A stretch of DNA of 64,000 nucleotides from Prosapia bicincta. Lineage: Eukaryota > Arthropoda > Insecta > Hemiptera > Cercopidae. The notes beneath the pieces are model-generated. The model searched no databases and had not been told where the DNA came from. It worked only from the letters and a program-made list of their open reading frames with translations. The DNA lies in the NCBI GenBank assembly GCA_036971475.1, contig JBAIZL010000002.1, positions 18,208,567 to 18,272,566 of the forward strand, read 5' to 3'. This document shows, one piece after another, positions 1 to 11,251 of this stretch (positions are counted from its first letter, which is position 1; every line of letters starts with the position of its first letter). A program made the position numbers and the translations under genes.

Positions 1-60
<60 letters not shown>
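1..60. repeat. (TC)n microsatellite
   Basis: An almost pure TC dinucleotide run after a short TGTC start. It is cut by the left edge, so its full length is unknown. Confidence 0.95.
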
Positions 61-63
<3 letters not shown>

Positions 64-223
64 TTGTGTATGTGTTCCGGCGTTCGAGTTTAGTTAGAGT
101 TGTATAGCAAAATGCACATTTACCAACTATCGTCAGCCCTAGCCTCGTCCGACTTCTTTCAATTACATCCAATCACCTTCTCCTTGGCCTGTGTATTTCC
201 TCTGATTTTTGTTTGTTTTGTTG

Positions 224-690
224 AATTCCTTCTATTAGTTCACACTCTCCTTATATACATCTTGTTCAGATTTTCAATCGTTAATAAAATACTTTTTATT
301 TATCCGCTCTAGTTTAATTACAGTTTTTTTAAAAATTAGTAGTGGATGACACTTGATGTTGATACGGTTTTTTCAAATAGTAATTCATTAATTAAATTTA
401 GTGAAATAATTTTAGTGTTATATGGGAGAAAAACCTTTACCAAAAAGGGCAAGGTATGCAATATAGTTATGTCATCCCAATTTTCTTAAAGTAAGTGATA
501 ACTTTTGATTTCATAAAAGAGCTGATTTAATGTTATAGGTTATGTGGCAGAACAGCTGTTTTAACGCATTGTCTGTGTTACTGTAATTTATTAACTGTAA
601 TTAATTAATAAAAAGTAACTAAAATATTTTTTTTTACCCAAGTAGGAATTTACTTTAATTATTTTTTTATTACTGTTGTTTTGTGTGAAT
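224..690 (+). repeat. Unnamed ~450 bp interspersed repeat, copy A
   Basis: First of eight copies of one family. The consensus order, in the orientation I call plus, is: a start near aattccttctattagttcac, a short TA-rich step, cttgttcaaattttcaatcg, a segment beginning attcatccactcaagtt, gggagaaaaac, ggcaaggtatgcaatatag, two CAGCTG motifs about 40 bp apart, and an end near aagtaggaatt. Copy A is complete but its TA tract has shrunk to a few bases. There is no coding potential, no terminal inverted repeat and no poly(A), so the class is unknown. Confidence 0.75.
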
Positions 691-892
691 ATTAGTTTTC
701 CCCCTTTTTATGTTTCAATTTCTGTTATTACTAGTGGGTTTTTAGTATTTATATTCCTATTATTTTGGTTATAATGGAAAGTTTACACTGGCTCTTGTGT
801 GTCACGTTTAGTCTATCCTTTAGATGAGATCTGTTTTCGATTATTAACGATTTAAGTGAGATTTTTAAAATAGTGCTTCGGAGCTTGTATAC

Positions 893-1227
893 TGTCACCG
901 GCTCACGAGAAGAGCCCTGGTGTAGAAATGAGTCACTCTCGATTTTCAGTTCTGCGCATTCGCTGTCGATGTATTCCTGTCTTACAAACATAACCTAACG
1001 GTACGGTAGTTTTATAGTAGTTATATTTTAGTAAGAAATATAAGTATTAACAGATAGGTAAACGTACTAATTTTAATAAGAAAGGCTTACAGAATAAATC
1101 ATATATGATCCCGTTTCTGCATTGTAATTGTCTGTAAATCTGAAGTTTTGTGTTAGAAATGTTTTTGAAAATGACCTTATCGTTTTGACCTGCCTTGGGC
1201 CAGGGCTCTTCTCGTGCGCCGGTGACA
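893..1227 (+). mobile_element. MITE copy 1, 28 bp terminal inverted repeats
   Basis: A 335 bp element bounded by tgtcaccggctcacgagaag on the left and its inverted partner ending ctcgtgcgccggtgaca on the right. The inverted repeats are about 28 bp with one or two mismatches. It has no transposase. Copy 2 lies 480 bp away in the opposite orientation. No convincing target-site duplication was found, so the superfamily is open. Confidence 0.8.
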
Positions 1228-1707
1228 ACTACTTCAAATAACTTTAAATTCTGTATATTTCTCTTACATTGGCTTTTACGGTTTTTATTATTCGTGTGTT
1301 TACTTTTGTGGTATGTTTGCGGAGAAGCGAGTACATATGTTACTCCTTGGTCTGCTCAAAAACGCTAACATTCCCACTAGAGCTTGTTTGCCCTACTCTA
1401 ATGATCATCAGGCTCTTACCTAATATTTTCCTTTATTCACAAATTCTTCTCGTCCAGAAATCCCTTAGCTTGCATTTCCCAACATTTAGACTGTTAGTTC
1501 GCAGCGGCCTCCTATGAACTAAACATTTACCGGAATTATTTTACATATTAAATCAAAATGTAGATTACAAATTTACAATATAAGTGAGACTTTCGACAAT
1601 TCAAATCTTAATTAATGGAAACATTTGAAAAAATATTACTATACCATTAAGCTGCAACATTAAGCTTCCAACAAGCCGCTAATAGAATGGCTAATGTTAT
1701 AATCCTC
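1228..1707. other. Spacer between two MITE copies
   Basis: AT-rich sequence without recognisable genes or repeats. Short open frames here show no coding signature. Confidence 0.4.
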
Positions 1708-2036
1708 TGTCACCGGCGCACGAGAAGAGCCCTGGCAGGTCAAAACTATAAAGACATTCCCAAAAACATTTCTAATACAAAACGTCAGATTTACAGAAAG
1801 TTAGAATGCAGAAACGGGATCATATATAATTTATTTTGTGCACCCTTTCTTATTAAAATGAGTACTTTTACCAATCTGTAAATACTTATATTACTTACTA
1901 AAATATAACATCTAAAAAACTACCTTAACGTCAGGTTATGTTTGAAGATCAAGAATACATCGACAGCGCATGCGCAGAACTCAAAACTGAGCGTGGCTTA
2001 TTTCTACGTCAGGGCTCTTCTCGTGCACCGGTGGCA
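1708..2036 (-). mobile_element. MITE copy 2, inverted relative to copy 1
   Basis: A 329 bp relative of copy 1 in reverse orientation, with the same terminal repeats (tgtcaccggcgcacgagaag at the left). Internal landmarks such as cgctgtcgatgtattc and tgatcccgtttctgcatt match the reverse complement of copy 1 closely, with scattered substitutions. The two copies inserted separately or are arms of a larger inverted duplication. The different spacer flanks favour separate insertion. Confidence 0.8.
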
Positions 2037-3060
2037 GTATTTAGATAAAAAAAACCAGAGTACTTCTAAACATGATTACCATGTAGTCGACACCTACATA
2101 AAGTAATCATTAGTAAAATAAAAGAATTTTGTATTGTGGTTAGTGAGTTTTTTCACTTAGTTATAATTAGTTCACAGTGCTCGAGAAATTTATTAAGCCT
2201 ATTTAGATGTAATATAATTTCAGTGTATAATAAATATAAGTTCTTAATCTTTATTGAAAATAAATATTTTTCTTGTATTCACGATCACAGGTTAGGCATG
2301 ATTAACTTACAATGGTTCTTTCTCGGGTATGCAATCCTGCAAACGTGAACCATTATTTTCCCCCTTACACTAGACCAGGGAAGTTTGATTTCCTCACCTT
2401 AAACCTCTGGTATTCACAATCTTTTCCGCATCCTTTATAGGTCATAGGCAACAAGCAAAGTTGAATTAATCTTAGAACAAAGAAAACTCCAGGGTATTTG
2501 TTTTTTATTCTGTGTTTTTTTTTTAATAAATGTCTTCTGTTTAAAAAAGGAGCATTTAATAGTTATTATTGATTTTGTGTGTTTTATTTATATATTTTAT
2601 ATTACGGAATTTTTCTATTTTCGTATTTTAAAATAATGTATGGTTGATTTAGGTTAGAACATTTCACTGCTCACAGAAACATAAATACAGTATATAAAAT
2701 CAAGGATTAGGTGTTTCACGACTGCATGAAAATACTTTCTCCTGTTACTTAAACAGAAGTTGCTTTGCGCCATCTACCCATCGTCAACCCTTCAACGCCT
2801 TTATACACTTACCACAGCCTTATAAATTTATGACTACGATATATGACACAGAAAGACTTCCCACTTGAACTGTGCATGCTCGTAATGCTCTCAGTTCCTT
2901 ATAAATCAATGTTTTATGTAGTTGAAGTGGAATTTATTTAACAGTCCCTTCCGAAGCGAATATCGTGAAGGCGGTTTTCTGTGACTTATATTTAACTTAA
3001 TACGAAATTATTTCTTCCATGTTATTTTATTTACATGTTAATAGACAAGAAACATTCACA
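2037..3060. other. Intergenic, no feature seen
   Basis: AT-rich sequence with many stops in all frames. No repeat family or gene recognised. Confidence 0.4.
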
Positions 3061-3185
3061 CACGCTCTCTCTCTCTCTCTCAAACACACATGCACACACG
3101 CGCGCTCACACACACACACACGTATACTAATGATGTATACAGTATACTTAAGAAGGATCACAATTGGCTTTTCAAATTTAGTGTG

Positions 3186-3247
<62 letters not shown>

Positions 3248-3252
3248 CACAC
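3061..3252. repeat. Compound (CT)n-(CA)n-(TA)n microsatellites
   Basis: A CT run near 3066, a CA/GC-type run at 3082-3120 and a TA run at about 3188-3248, separated by about 65 bp of ordinary sequence. The open frames crossing them are artefacts of the repeat. Confidence 0.9.
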
Positions 3253-3789
3253 GCTATATATCCAGGTACTTTATTGCAGCATTATTGGTAGTTTAACGCA
3301 ATTCGAACGCTATTATTCCTTGTTTTACCACGAACATTTTTCTTCTAAATCTCTTCTGTTCATATCTATTCTAATCCCACTACACCATGATTTCCTCAAT
3401 CTTCGTTTACTTCTTGGTGTTTAATGTTTAGACTTTTGCCTTTTGGATACGAATTAGTTACATGTCCTATTTTAATACCCAAATAAGCAACCAACTCCTT
3501 CTAGTAGAAAATTCTGGATGCGTTTCAGGTTAAATTTTTAATTACTTAAAGTTAACAATGTATAATTATTTAAACACTTGAATTTACTCATTTTGTCAAA
3601 TCATTTATAATTTTCAAGCGTTAGAATTGTTTTATTGACATTTAATTTTCAAAATTTTGATTTGGGGAACAAATAGTCTTTCGAAATATCTTTAAAGTAG
3701 AATGTCGACTATCAGAGCCTTGATAAATCGAGGTGGTAGTTCGTATAAATGTTTAGGTTCTCTGAATGATCTTACAGCAACTATTGAAA

Positions 3790-4276
3790 AATAAGCAACA
3801 TAACCTATTCGTGAGAACAGCTGTTCTACCACATAACCTATAACATAATATCAGCTGTTTTATGAAACATATGATATCAAAGTTGCTTGATGTAATCATC
3901 TTGGATTCACTGATTAAACTGAGTAGTGGGTTAGCTTCGTAAAAGGAACAAATGTTTTGAAACGCGTCAGCAAGTAAGCAATTTAATATGTTATCAATTA
4001 TTTTAAGCCAAATGGGACGAAATAACTATATTGCATACCTTGACTCTTTTGTAAAAACATTTTCTCCAATATAAAACTAAATTTAATTTCTTTAATTTAA
4101 TTATTAAATTTAATTATTGAATTAATATTTGAAAACACGGTATTATCATCAAGTGTCATACATTACAAGTATAAAAAATGTATTTGAACTTTAGTGAATG
4201 AATAAAAATTATTTCCTTAACGATTGAAAATTTGAACAAGCTGTATATAAGGAGAGTGTAAACTAGTAGAAGGAAT
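3790..4276 (-). repeat. Unnamed interspersed repeat, copy B (interrupted)
   Basis: A reverse-strand copy of the ~450 bp family: ccacataacctataacataa, aaatgggacgaaataactat, and the end gtgtaaactagtagaaggaa. It is interrupted at 3883-3982 by a short Penelope-type palindrome, so that insertion is the younger event. Confidence 0.75.
3883..3982. mobile_element. Short PLE-like palindrome inserted in copy B
   Basis: About 100 bp starting ttgctt and ending aagcaa. It contains gaaacgcgtcagcaagtaag, a block also found at 63058-63078 and, in variant form, near 44665. That block has GAAA followed by a short stem and GUC, which suits the 3' half of a hammerhead ribozyme. The 5' half is degenerate. Confidence 0.45.
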
Positions 4277-4712
4277 TGGAAAAGGAGAAAGTGGACGTTG
4301 TCACTTAATAAACAGCAAAAAGAACAGCTCCTCAGTGGGATAAGTAGTTCCCTGGAACAGTCTACTTTGGGTTCGTATTACCGCTATAGAAACTCCATAA
4401 AACGCGCCATTAAGTCTCATTATGGTCGGTAAAATCACACTCCTGGTGAAAAGTATGCTATAATATTGATTTTCCCTTTGCATCGAAAACAATAACAATG
4501 CCATCATTTAGAAACTGCAAAACATGAAGTAGATAGAAAACACAATGAGACATAAAAACTGAGAAACAGGGAGTGAAGCCTGGTCAATTATCCAACAGGT
4601 TTTTGCCTGAGGACATGTTAGACCTACGAAGAGAAGGGAGCGGCATAGCGTTAGTTTCTGTTAACTCCCCGAAGTGGATGGTATACCCGATCCAAACCTT
4701 GGAAGAACCTCG

Positions 4713-4713
<1 letters not shown>

Positions 4714-4745
<32 letters not shown>
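4714..4745. repeat. (TA)n microsatellite
   Basis: A pure TA run of about 32 bp just before interspersed-repeat copy C. Confidence 0.9.
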
Positions 4746-4746
<1 letters not shown>

Positions 4747-4782
4747 CAATATTATTCTTCTAATAAAAGTATAACAAAAACA

Positions 4783-5130
4783 GGTAATGTAAACGAAAAT
4801 GTTTTAAAGTCAATTTCTACTTAAGCAAAAAAAAATTATTTTAGTTACTTTCTATTAAATAATAATAATTAATATAAATAAAGTAACATAACCTATGCGT
4901 TAAAACAGCTGTTCTACCACATAACCTTTAACAGAAATCAGCTGTAAGCCAAATGGAACGAAATAATTGTATTGCATACTTCGTCCCTTTTGTTAAAAGC
5001 TTTTCTCTTATATGAACCTAAAACAAATTATCAAATTCAATTAATGAATTAATATTTTTAAAGAACTTTATTAACATTCAGTCTCATCCACTACAAGCTT
5101 AAAAACTTGAAATTGAAAAATAGTAAAATA
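4783..5130 (-). repeat. Unnamed interspersed repeat, copy C (truncated)
   Basis: A reverse-strand copy containing aagtaacataacctatgcg, aaacagctgttctaccacat and ccaaatggaacgaaataa. The portion with the TA step and the gtgaactaatagaagg end is missing after about 5130. The second CAGCTG lies in a shortened context, showing a small internal deletion. Confidence 0.75.
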
Positions 5131-6160
5131 AAGGAAGAAAAAAATTATTACAATAATAAAAAGCAAAATTCAAAAACCTAGACGGCCACTGTTTTAATGG
5201 TAGAAATTTAAAATAAAATTCCGATACGCTTTATGTTTAGCCCGTTTTTGAACAATGTAATTTTGAAAATGTTGAAATAACGTACTTTATCACGTCGCAA
5301 CAGAGTCGTGCCATTAAACACAGAGTCCTCTAAACGACGTTTATCTTAGAAAAGCCCTGACCGTCCACCACAGTATCTACTGGACATTGTGTAGGCAAAG
5401 TTACGTAACAGCATTGTATTGTATTGTTAGTTCAAGGAGTGGCCACCAGGCGGTGGCCCTAACGGATACAGTTTTATCAACGCCTATCATAACATTTACT
5501 AGCCATTGGAATGTTTAATGTTGACGGTTTTGCTTTTTCAAGGGGATCGTCTCTATGGATGTAGAGCCTTGACTTTACACAATTAGGTTTTTTCCGTGCT
5601 CTGACCCATATTTGATTTTTCAAGTCATCCATTGGTTTTATATAAATAACTGTTCGTAGATAATGTACCTCGAAATATACAAACGTTTTAATGTTAAACT
5701 AAGGTGACCTCAAAGCGGGACACTTATTAGGAGGGTAGAGGTCCCCCCCCCGCTACCGTGTGAAAGATATTTTCTAAATTGACACAACTAAACATCCTAA
5801 ACTCATTATTTTATCTATTTTAGCACTTAAATTTACAGAAATAAGCATAGGAAAAACTTTAGGAAAAATAGCACAATTACACTAATCGGACCATCAGTTA
5901 AATTAATTTATTAAAAATGCACATTTAACAATTAAATATAATTTAAGTTACATAGTGAAATCAACATGATTGAAGTGTACTGTCCGACCGCGAGGAGAAA
6001 ATAATTGGAAAACTATGTAGACAAGTTTGTGAAACATCTTCTTTTACCAGACTTGTAAAAAGGTAAATTGGCAAATTGGTAAAATTTAAATTGTCAATGC
6101 AACCTCAACACATTTCAATATAAAAACAAGAGCACAGTATGTCCACTAGCCTACACGTTC
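5131..6160. other. Intergenic, little recognised
   Basis: AT-rich sequence. The motif caaagcggga recurs at about 5713, 6577 and 6613 in direct orientation. I could not make it into a transposon end. Confidence 0.35.
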
Positions 6161-6164
6161 AATC

Positions 6165-6371
6165 ATTGGCATAAATTTTTGATGAATGTATGTCTTTAAG
6201 GAGAGCTGGTTCTCCTTTTATTTTGTCATGAAACTTTTCACAAGTTAGACCAACATTGTACTTCAGCATAAGCACTGCTCTTAAAGTTAGAACGTTCAAT
6301 TGAGATTTATTTTCAGTCCATATATTGTTCATGTTAGTAAACACTACAAAGGTAAAAATTTGCGAACTCAC
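6165..6371 (-). pseudogene. Possible hAT transposase C-terminal fragment
   Basis: The minus-strand frame reads NNIWTENKSQLNVLTLRAVL, then KYNVGLTCEKFHDKIK, then ALLKDIHSSKIY. The LTCEKF-H-KIK-x-LLKDIHSSKIY pattern resembles the C-terminal end of ZBED/EPM2AIP1-like hAT transposases, as I remember that family. It stands alone, about 70 residues long, and I found no clear terminal repeats or target duplication. Chance cannot be excluded. Confidence 0.35.
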
Positions 6372-6869
6372 TAAGATAACCTATGCAACGCGATGACAGA
6401 TTAGTTAATTAGCAGAATTGCCAATACAAAACTACAAAATTCCCCGATGCGGGTATAATTTACAAGGAACCAAATAAACAATGCGTTTAAGTGTATGCAA
6501 TGTCCTTGTTGCTTTTATATTGTGAAAAAGTCAGTCAAGAACATTTTATTTTGGGATATAATATTAAATAATATTTAAAGCGGGACGTTTATTTGTTTAT
6601 CTTTATCCTGCCAAAGCGGGACGTAATAGTGTCCCCCGAGTAAATCTGGGGACAGCGGGAGACTAACCTAAATGTCCTTACTGTTAACCAATCACCTTAC
6701 TGTTAAACAATCAAAGAGATTTATTATGGCGCAAAGCACTGCTCGATAGATTTCGTCATCGCTATGTTAGCGCTGGTCTCATCGTCAAGTATAATCTCAG
6801 AAACAAAACCCTTACGTTAACAATGTTAGACTCATTCTGTCCCATAACGGGTTTTAACTTCCAACAAAA

Positions 6870-7060
6870 ACTATGGTATATAATATAACTCGTTTCAATG
6901 TCAAAGTCATCATCATCAGTTAATAAAATAATACTTTATATAATCTACAAATAATATGCATTTGTAAAATGAGAAGTTATATTTTATTGAGTAGTTATAA
7001 TGATAAATGATGAAAACTCGTCGTTGAAACGCGCCAGAGTAAGTAACGCTTTTATTCTGA
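6870..7060. mobile_element. PLE-type palindrome with hammerhead-like core
   Basis: Two arms in inverted relation around an AT-rich middle. On the minus strand 6889-6919 reads CTGATGA, T, GATGAC, TTT, GACATT, GAAAC: a hammerhead box 1, stem II (with G-U and one mismatch) and box 2. The right arm keeps gttgaaacgcgcc but its box 1 is eroded. No protein is encoded. Confidence 0.5.
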
Positions 7061-8466
7061 TAATTATTTAACCAGTGATACGTTAAAAACATTTATCCAG
7101 ATATAGTAATTTTCAAATAAGTTGGGAAATTTTACACATATATTTTACATTTCATCTGGATTTCATTGTTTTGTAATAAACTATGGAGGTTTACGAAAAA
7201 AACCTTTCAGAATTTTTAGGAATAATGATTATTAGAAGCGCAATATTTTTCAAGGAATATTATAACAAACAGTACCTCCATATAGGCACTATATTTAACC
7301 TGTGACTAAGGCAGTAAAACGAAATGTTTCCAAGAACACGAAAGATATAAATACCTTTAACTCGGCAATTTGAGAGATAATAAATATTTGTTGGATAAAA
7401 GCACGAGCTAAAAATGATTGTGTGTGTGCACTTGAAGCGGGATATTACCGAGGACGAATTTGGTCGTTATGTATAACAATTAAGTTTGACAGGTATTTTG
7501 TCAGCAAAATGCGATGAGGCTCGTCAAAGCTTTGCACCGCCGCTCCGGCCGTTACATGGTTTTTCATTGCCCTCTTGTGAGAGATGTCAACGCCGCAATC
7601 AGATGTTCTCCTACTTTATCCATTTTCAATACTTTTATAATTTTAATTAATCTTTCCCTCCTGCTCAGTTACCGAAGAAAATGATTTCAATGAGTTGGGT
7701 TTTTATTTCGATCACGTGTGAAAAGAATTTTTTTCTGTCGAAGATTTCAAGTTCTGGCGAAGTTCAAGGCTACGGCCAGCCCGAAATTTTACCTTCTAAA
7801 ATAGTCCAATCTAGTGAGTAGTCGATTGCCTCTTATGTCTGTACTATGGACATAAAGTTCATAAGAAGGGATAAATTAAGGTAATTCGAGATATACACTC
7901 TAATAATACCGAGAAATAAAGGATATCAGATCAGGATGGCTTATATAAAGCGTTATTAAAATGTATCTCACTTTAACTATACTCATGGCGTATGAAGAAG
8001 GCATTGAACAGTATGTATCAAAATGCTTCCTATAACTGAATGTCTGTCTTCTCTTTTGATATGACCAAAAAAACTATGTTGCATTTCAGTGAGGTTTCTT
8101 AAGTAAAGCATGCGCACTAAACGGTGAACCTAGTTCTCTACACATCCTGTACGTTTTCCTTACCTAAGCCTACTCATGTCGTGTCCATTTCAATTCATCT
8201 CATGCGGGCGGGTCAATTATGCCCCTATTTACACGTCCACGTCGTCATTCATCTGTTCCAAGTGGGATTTATTATACAAATTTTTACTAACGCGTCTGAT
8301 TGAACTGCGTTTAAGATTTATCGCCGAAGGGTTACGATCTGGAAGGCTATGAATAACAGACTCCTTTATAAAGTCTACGGGTGAGTTTCAACAGTTCACG
8401 CCCCAAATAAAAATACGAAGACTATAGAAATAAATAAACCCTTCCCATCTCTCAATATGCATGACT
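7061..8466. other. Intergenic, no feature seen
   Basis: Mixed-composition sequence, slightly less AT-rich around 7500-7600, with no long open frame and no recognised repeat. Confidence 0.4.
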
Positions 8467-8467
<1 letters not shown>

Positions 8468-8527
<60 letters not shown>

Positions 8528-8539
8528 GTGGGTGGGTGG

Positions 8540-8602
<63 letters not shown>

Positions 8603-8608
8603 CATACA
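8468..8608. repeat. Compound (TG)n-(TA)n microsatellite
   Basis: A TG run at about 8468-8529, a short GGGTGG segment, a TA run at 8542-8598 and a few TACA units. The minus-strand frame through it is a repeat artefact. Confidence 0.95.
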
Positions 8609-9065
8609 TACCATTTTTGGCCACTCTAACCCTTAATTAGACACAAGTTGGTATAATGAATGAATTAAATTTCTTCTTGGTTTAAATTAATTGCAAAATT
8701 GGAGATTACTCGATGGATATAAAATGTAATCATATGTATAGGGTATATTTACATAACCTACGTGGTAATCTAAAAAGCCTGATTAAATCTAGTCTAAACT
8801 CACTAACTTATTCTGCCCCACACAACCAACCTTCTGTACGCTACCTAACTTAACCTATTGCAAACGACTTAACCTAACCTATTCTTCATAGCCTAACATA
8901 TCGTTACGAAATAGAGTACGATCGGTAGAAGACGAAGTCTCAAATGCTGGTAATTGGTGGAGTAGACCCGTACTGGAGAATTAAGGCATTGGAAATGGAT
9001 GGTGGAAAACAGAGAACGATAAGCCCATTGGCAAAGGTCCACACAGGGTAGAAAATCCCTAAATA

Positions 9066-9140
9066 ATTTCGTTTGTGTGTACGTGTGTGTGTCTGTGCGC
9101 GCGCATGTGTGTTTGCGTGTGTGTGTTTGTATGTATGTGT
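9066..9140. repeat. Degenerate (TG)n microsatellite
   Basis: A TG-rich tract with CG and CA interruptions, preceded at about 8840-8890 by a few TTAACCTA-type units. Confidence 0.85.
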
Positions 9141-10572
9141 TATGTCTGGGCAATTATTTCTTCACTTTTAAATAGTGTTTGCAGGCACCTTACTTTCCCC
9201 GAACCCAAAATCCCCACATTTAAGACAGACCAAAACCAGGAATTGGAAACGGATCTGCGTCAAAACCAGAAGTTGGTCCGACCGATGTCGACACAACAGG
9301 ACGGTTCCGAGTCCACCGCAAACATGGAAAGTCTCCTGAAGATGTAACTGGATACTTGTGGAAACGTCACTTTTCGACCGCAGTGCAGCTGTGGCGCTGC
9401 CAGTTTATCGTGTTACAGACTTGAACTACGTCACAGAGTTCGTTTGTAATTATTGAACTGCGTTTGCTAAGGAAAGTACCTGCTGAGACGCAGATATCTT
9501 GTTCGAATAGATCCAAAAGGAGGCAATATCCGTGCAGGCTGCCTCTAAATGTAAGCCACCATCGATTCCGAAACTCTCGGCCAATTCCCTCGAACACCTG
9601 TGGAGAAGATATTAAAATAACTCATTTTATCTGGCACACAAATATTCGTTTATAGTTTTAAAGCTATTAGTAATGCTATTATCCTTTCTAAAGGGATAAT
9701 ATAGTGAAAGCATTTTGGATATAATGATTTAATGTAGAGGCATAAGCCCCCTGGTAATCAATATAGGGGAGATATTAGGGCATCACGAGTCAAAAGTCAC
9801 GGACCTGATGAATACCTAGTCTCTAACGGGTTCATCGTTAGGGACTACCATTGACAACTCTTTGTTCGCGATTACCTCAGTGCATCCTCTGGGAAGCATG
9901 TAGACAGTCACCTGATCGACGTATTAATAGAAAGAGGTTTACCTAAAAAAATACATCTGCCGGTATTTAAAAAACTTTATATAATTATGCATGAAAATAT
10001 TCTGGGGGGGACTATTTTGGAAACCAGCCAGATTATGACCTTCCCAACCCAGGTTGAGGATGCAACACCGCCCTTAGATTGTAGCATTTAGTCAGGTAAG
10101 ATTTCTTTTGGCACCCTTATAAGGGTAAAGTAATTAAAATAGGTTTGCCATTATTAAAAAGTATATCCAACTGAAAAAGTTTACTAAATACTTAGTTTCA
10201 AACTTGGTTTAAAAATTGTTTGTTTAGTTGGAAAACTTCAGTACATAAAAAATTAATAAATATGAATATAACTTTTATAACAGAAACGATAGATAATTTT
10301 TCCCCACACCTGAGAAAAAGTAGCAGTTTTGCAATCACCGGTGAAAACAAGAAGCCACTTTTCTCCCCAAACATGAGGAAACTAGTATACGCTACTTTAG
10401 TCGTGAAGGAAAGAAGTATGATGTTTATCTTTGAAAACGATTTTTTTGCACAAGAGTTTGAAATGTATAAAAACACAAAAAACCTAAGTTTTGCCTGAGG
10501 AAATTAAATTCAGAATTACTATTTATTAGTATAACTTAGAATTACTAAGTTTGTTCATACTTACTATTTATT
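9141..10572. other. Intergenic, no confident feature
   Basis: Contains frames of up to 92 codons on both strands (for example about 10198-10498) that overlap each other antisense. They show no recognisable domain and no splice context, so I do not call genes. Confidence 0.35.
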
Positions 10573-10827
10573 ATATTGAAAATATTGGAAAGATCCCCAA
10601 TACCACAAAAGTATTCAAAATAACAAATAATACAAGTTACTTAAGATTAAACCTTAATGTACATTTCGATGACCATGTAATCATCATCAGAGGGCCTTAT
10701 TACAAAATTACAATCTAGCAATCACAAAGTTACAAACTAGAGTGATTATTAACAAGTTATTTTTGATTATTTTTGTGGAATTGGAGTTGTTTCCAATATT
10801 TTCATTGTAATATATTGTACCACTGTA
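10573..10827. mobile_element. Short non-coding derivative of PLE family A
   Basis: The left arm (caataccacaaaagtattc, ttacttaagattaaacc) and the right arm (ttttgattatttttgtgg, ending cattgtaatatattgtacca) are the same termini as in the full PLE at 15400-18349, with the coding middle deleted. The far right keeps the short outer extension seen at the left end of the full element (gtggtacaatatatta in reverse). It carries one hammerhead motif on the minus strand. This is a retrozyme-like, trans-mobilised candidate. Confidence 0.75.
10651..10697 (-). ncRNA. Hammerhead ribozyme motif (PLE family A derivative)
   Basis: On the minus strand the order is CCCT, CTGATGA, T, a six-position stem II with one mismatch closed by an ATG loop, GAAA, the self-complementary TGTACA, then TTA. 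It matches the better-preserved copies inside the full PLE except for the stem II mismatch. Stem I is reduced to two or three pairs. Confidence 0.5.
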
Positions 10828-11251
10828 CTCTTGCTATTGTATACTACTCTCAATTGCATATACATTTTCGCTTAATTTCTTTGAGTTCCTACAAATATCT
10901 TTTTTTAAAAATTCCTATAATTATAAAAACCGCTCGTGCATGATAAGGCCGATACTGTCTGGATGGTCCTCTTACTTACTCCCACGTTTAATATCCCGTC
11001 AAGTAATATAGCAAGTCTGTAGAGTCACAGGCAGAAAACATATTTGACCTCGCAAGTAGCTTCTCTTTAGGGCTGATTCAAAACCCTTGCATTTATCATC
11101 GGCCGTTTTCCAGCTATTGTTCCTTATAAGACTGTGTTGCGGATGTAGCAGGTTTATGGTCATGATAAAGAGTTCCGCGGGTTGTGACGATGTGACTGAA
11201 GTGAAGTCAGGGATGTGTGCCATGGTTCTCTGCTGTACCTTCATCCTGCCG
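10828..11251. other. Flank of the 59 bp array
   Basis: Nothing recognised. A frame at 11087-11440 runs into the array and is partly made of repeat. Confidence 0.35.

Noticed and set aside
5700..6660. Recurring caaagcggga as transposon ends
   Set aside because: The copies are in direct orientation, and no inverted partner or target duplication was found.
8840..8890. TTAACCTA-type units as interstitial telomere repeat
   Set aside because: Too few and too irregular to be the arthropod TTAGG telomere repeat.
10198..10498. Two 92-codon frames on opposite strands
   Set aside because: They overlap antisense over nearly their full length. Neither has a recognisable motif.
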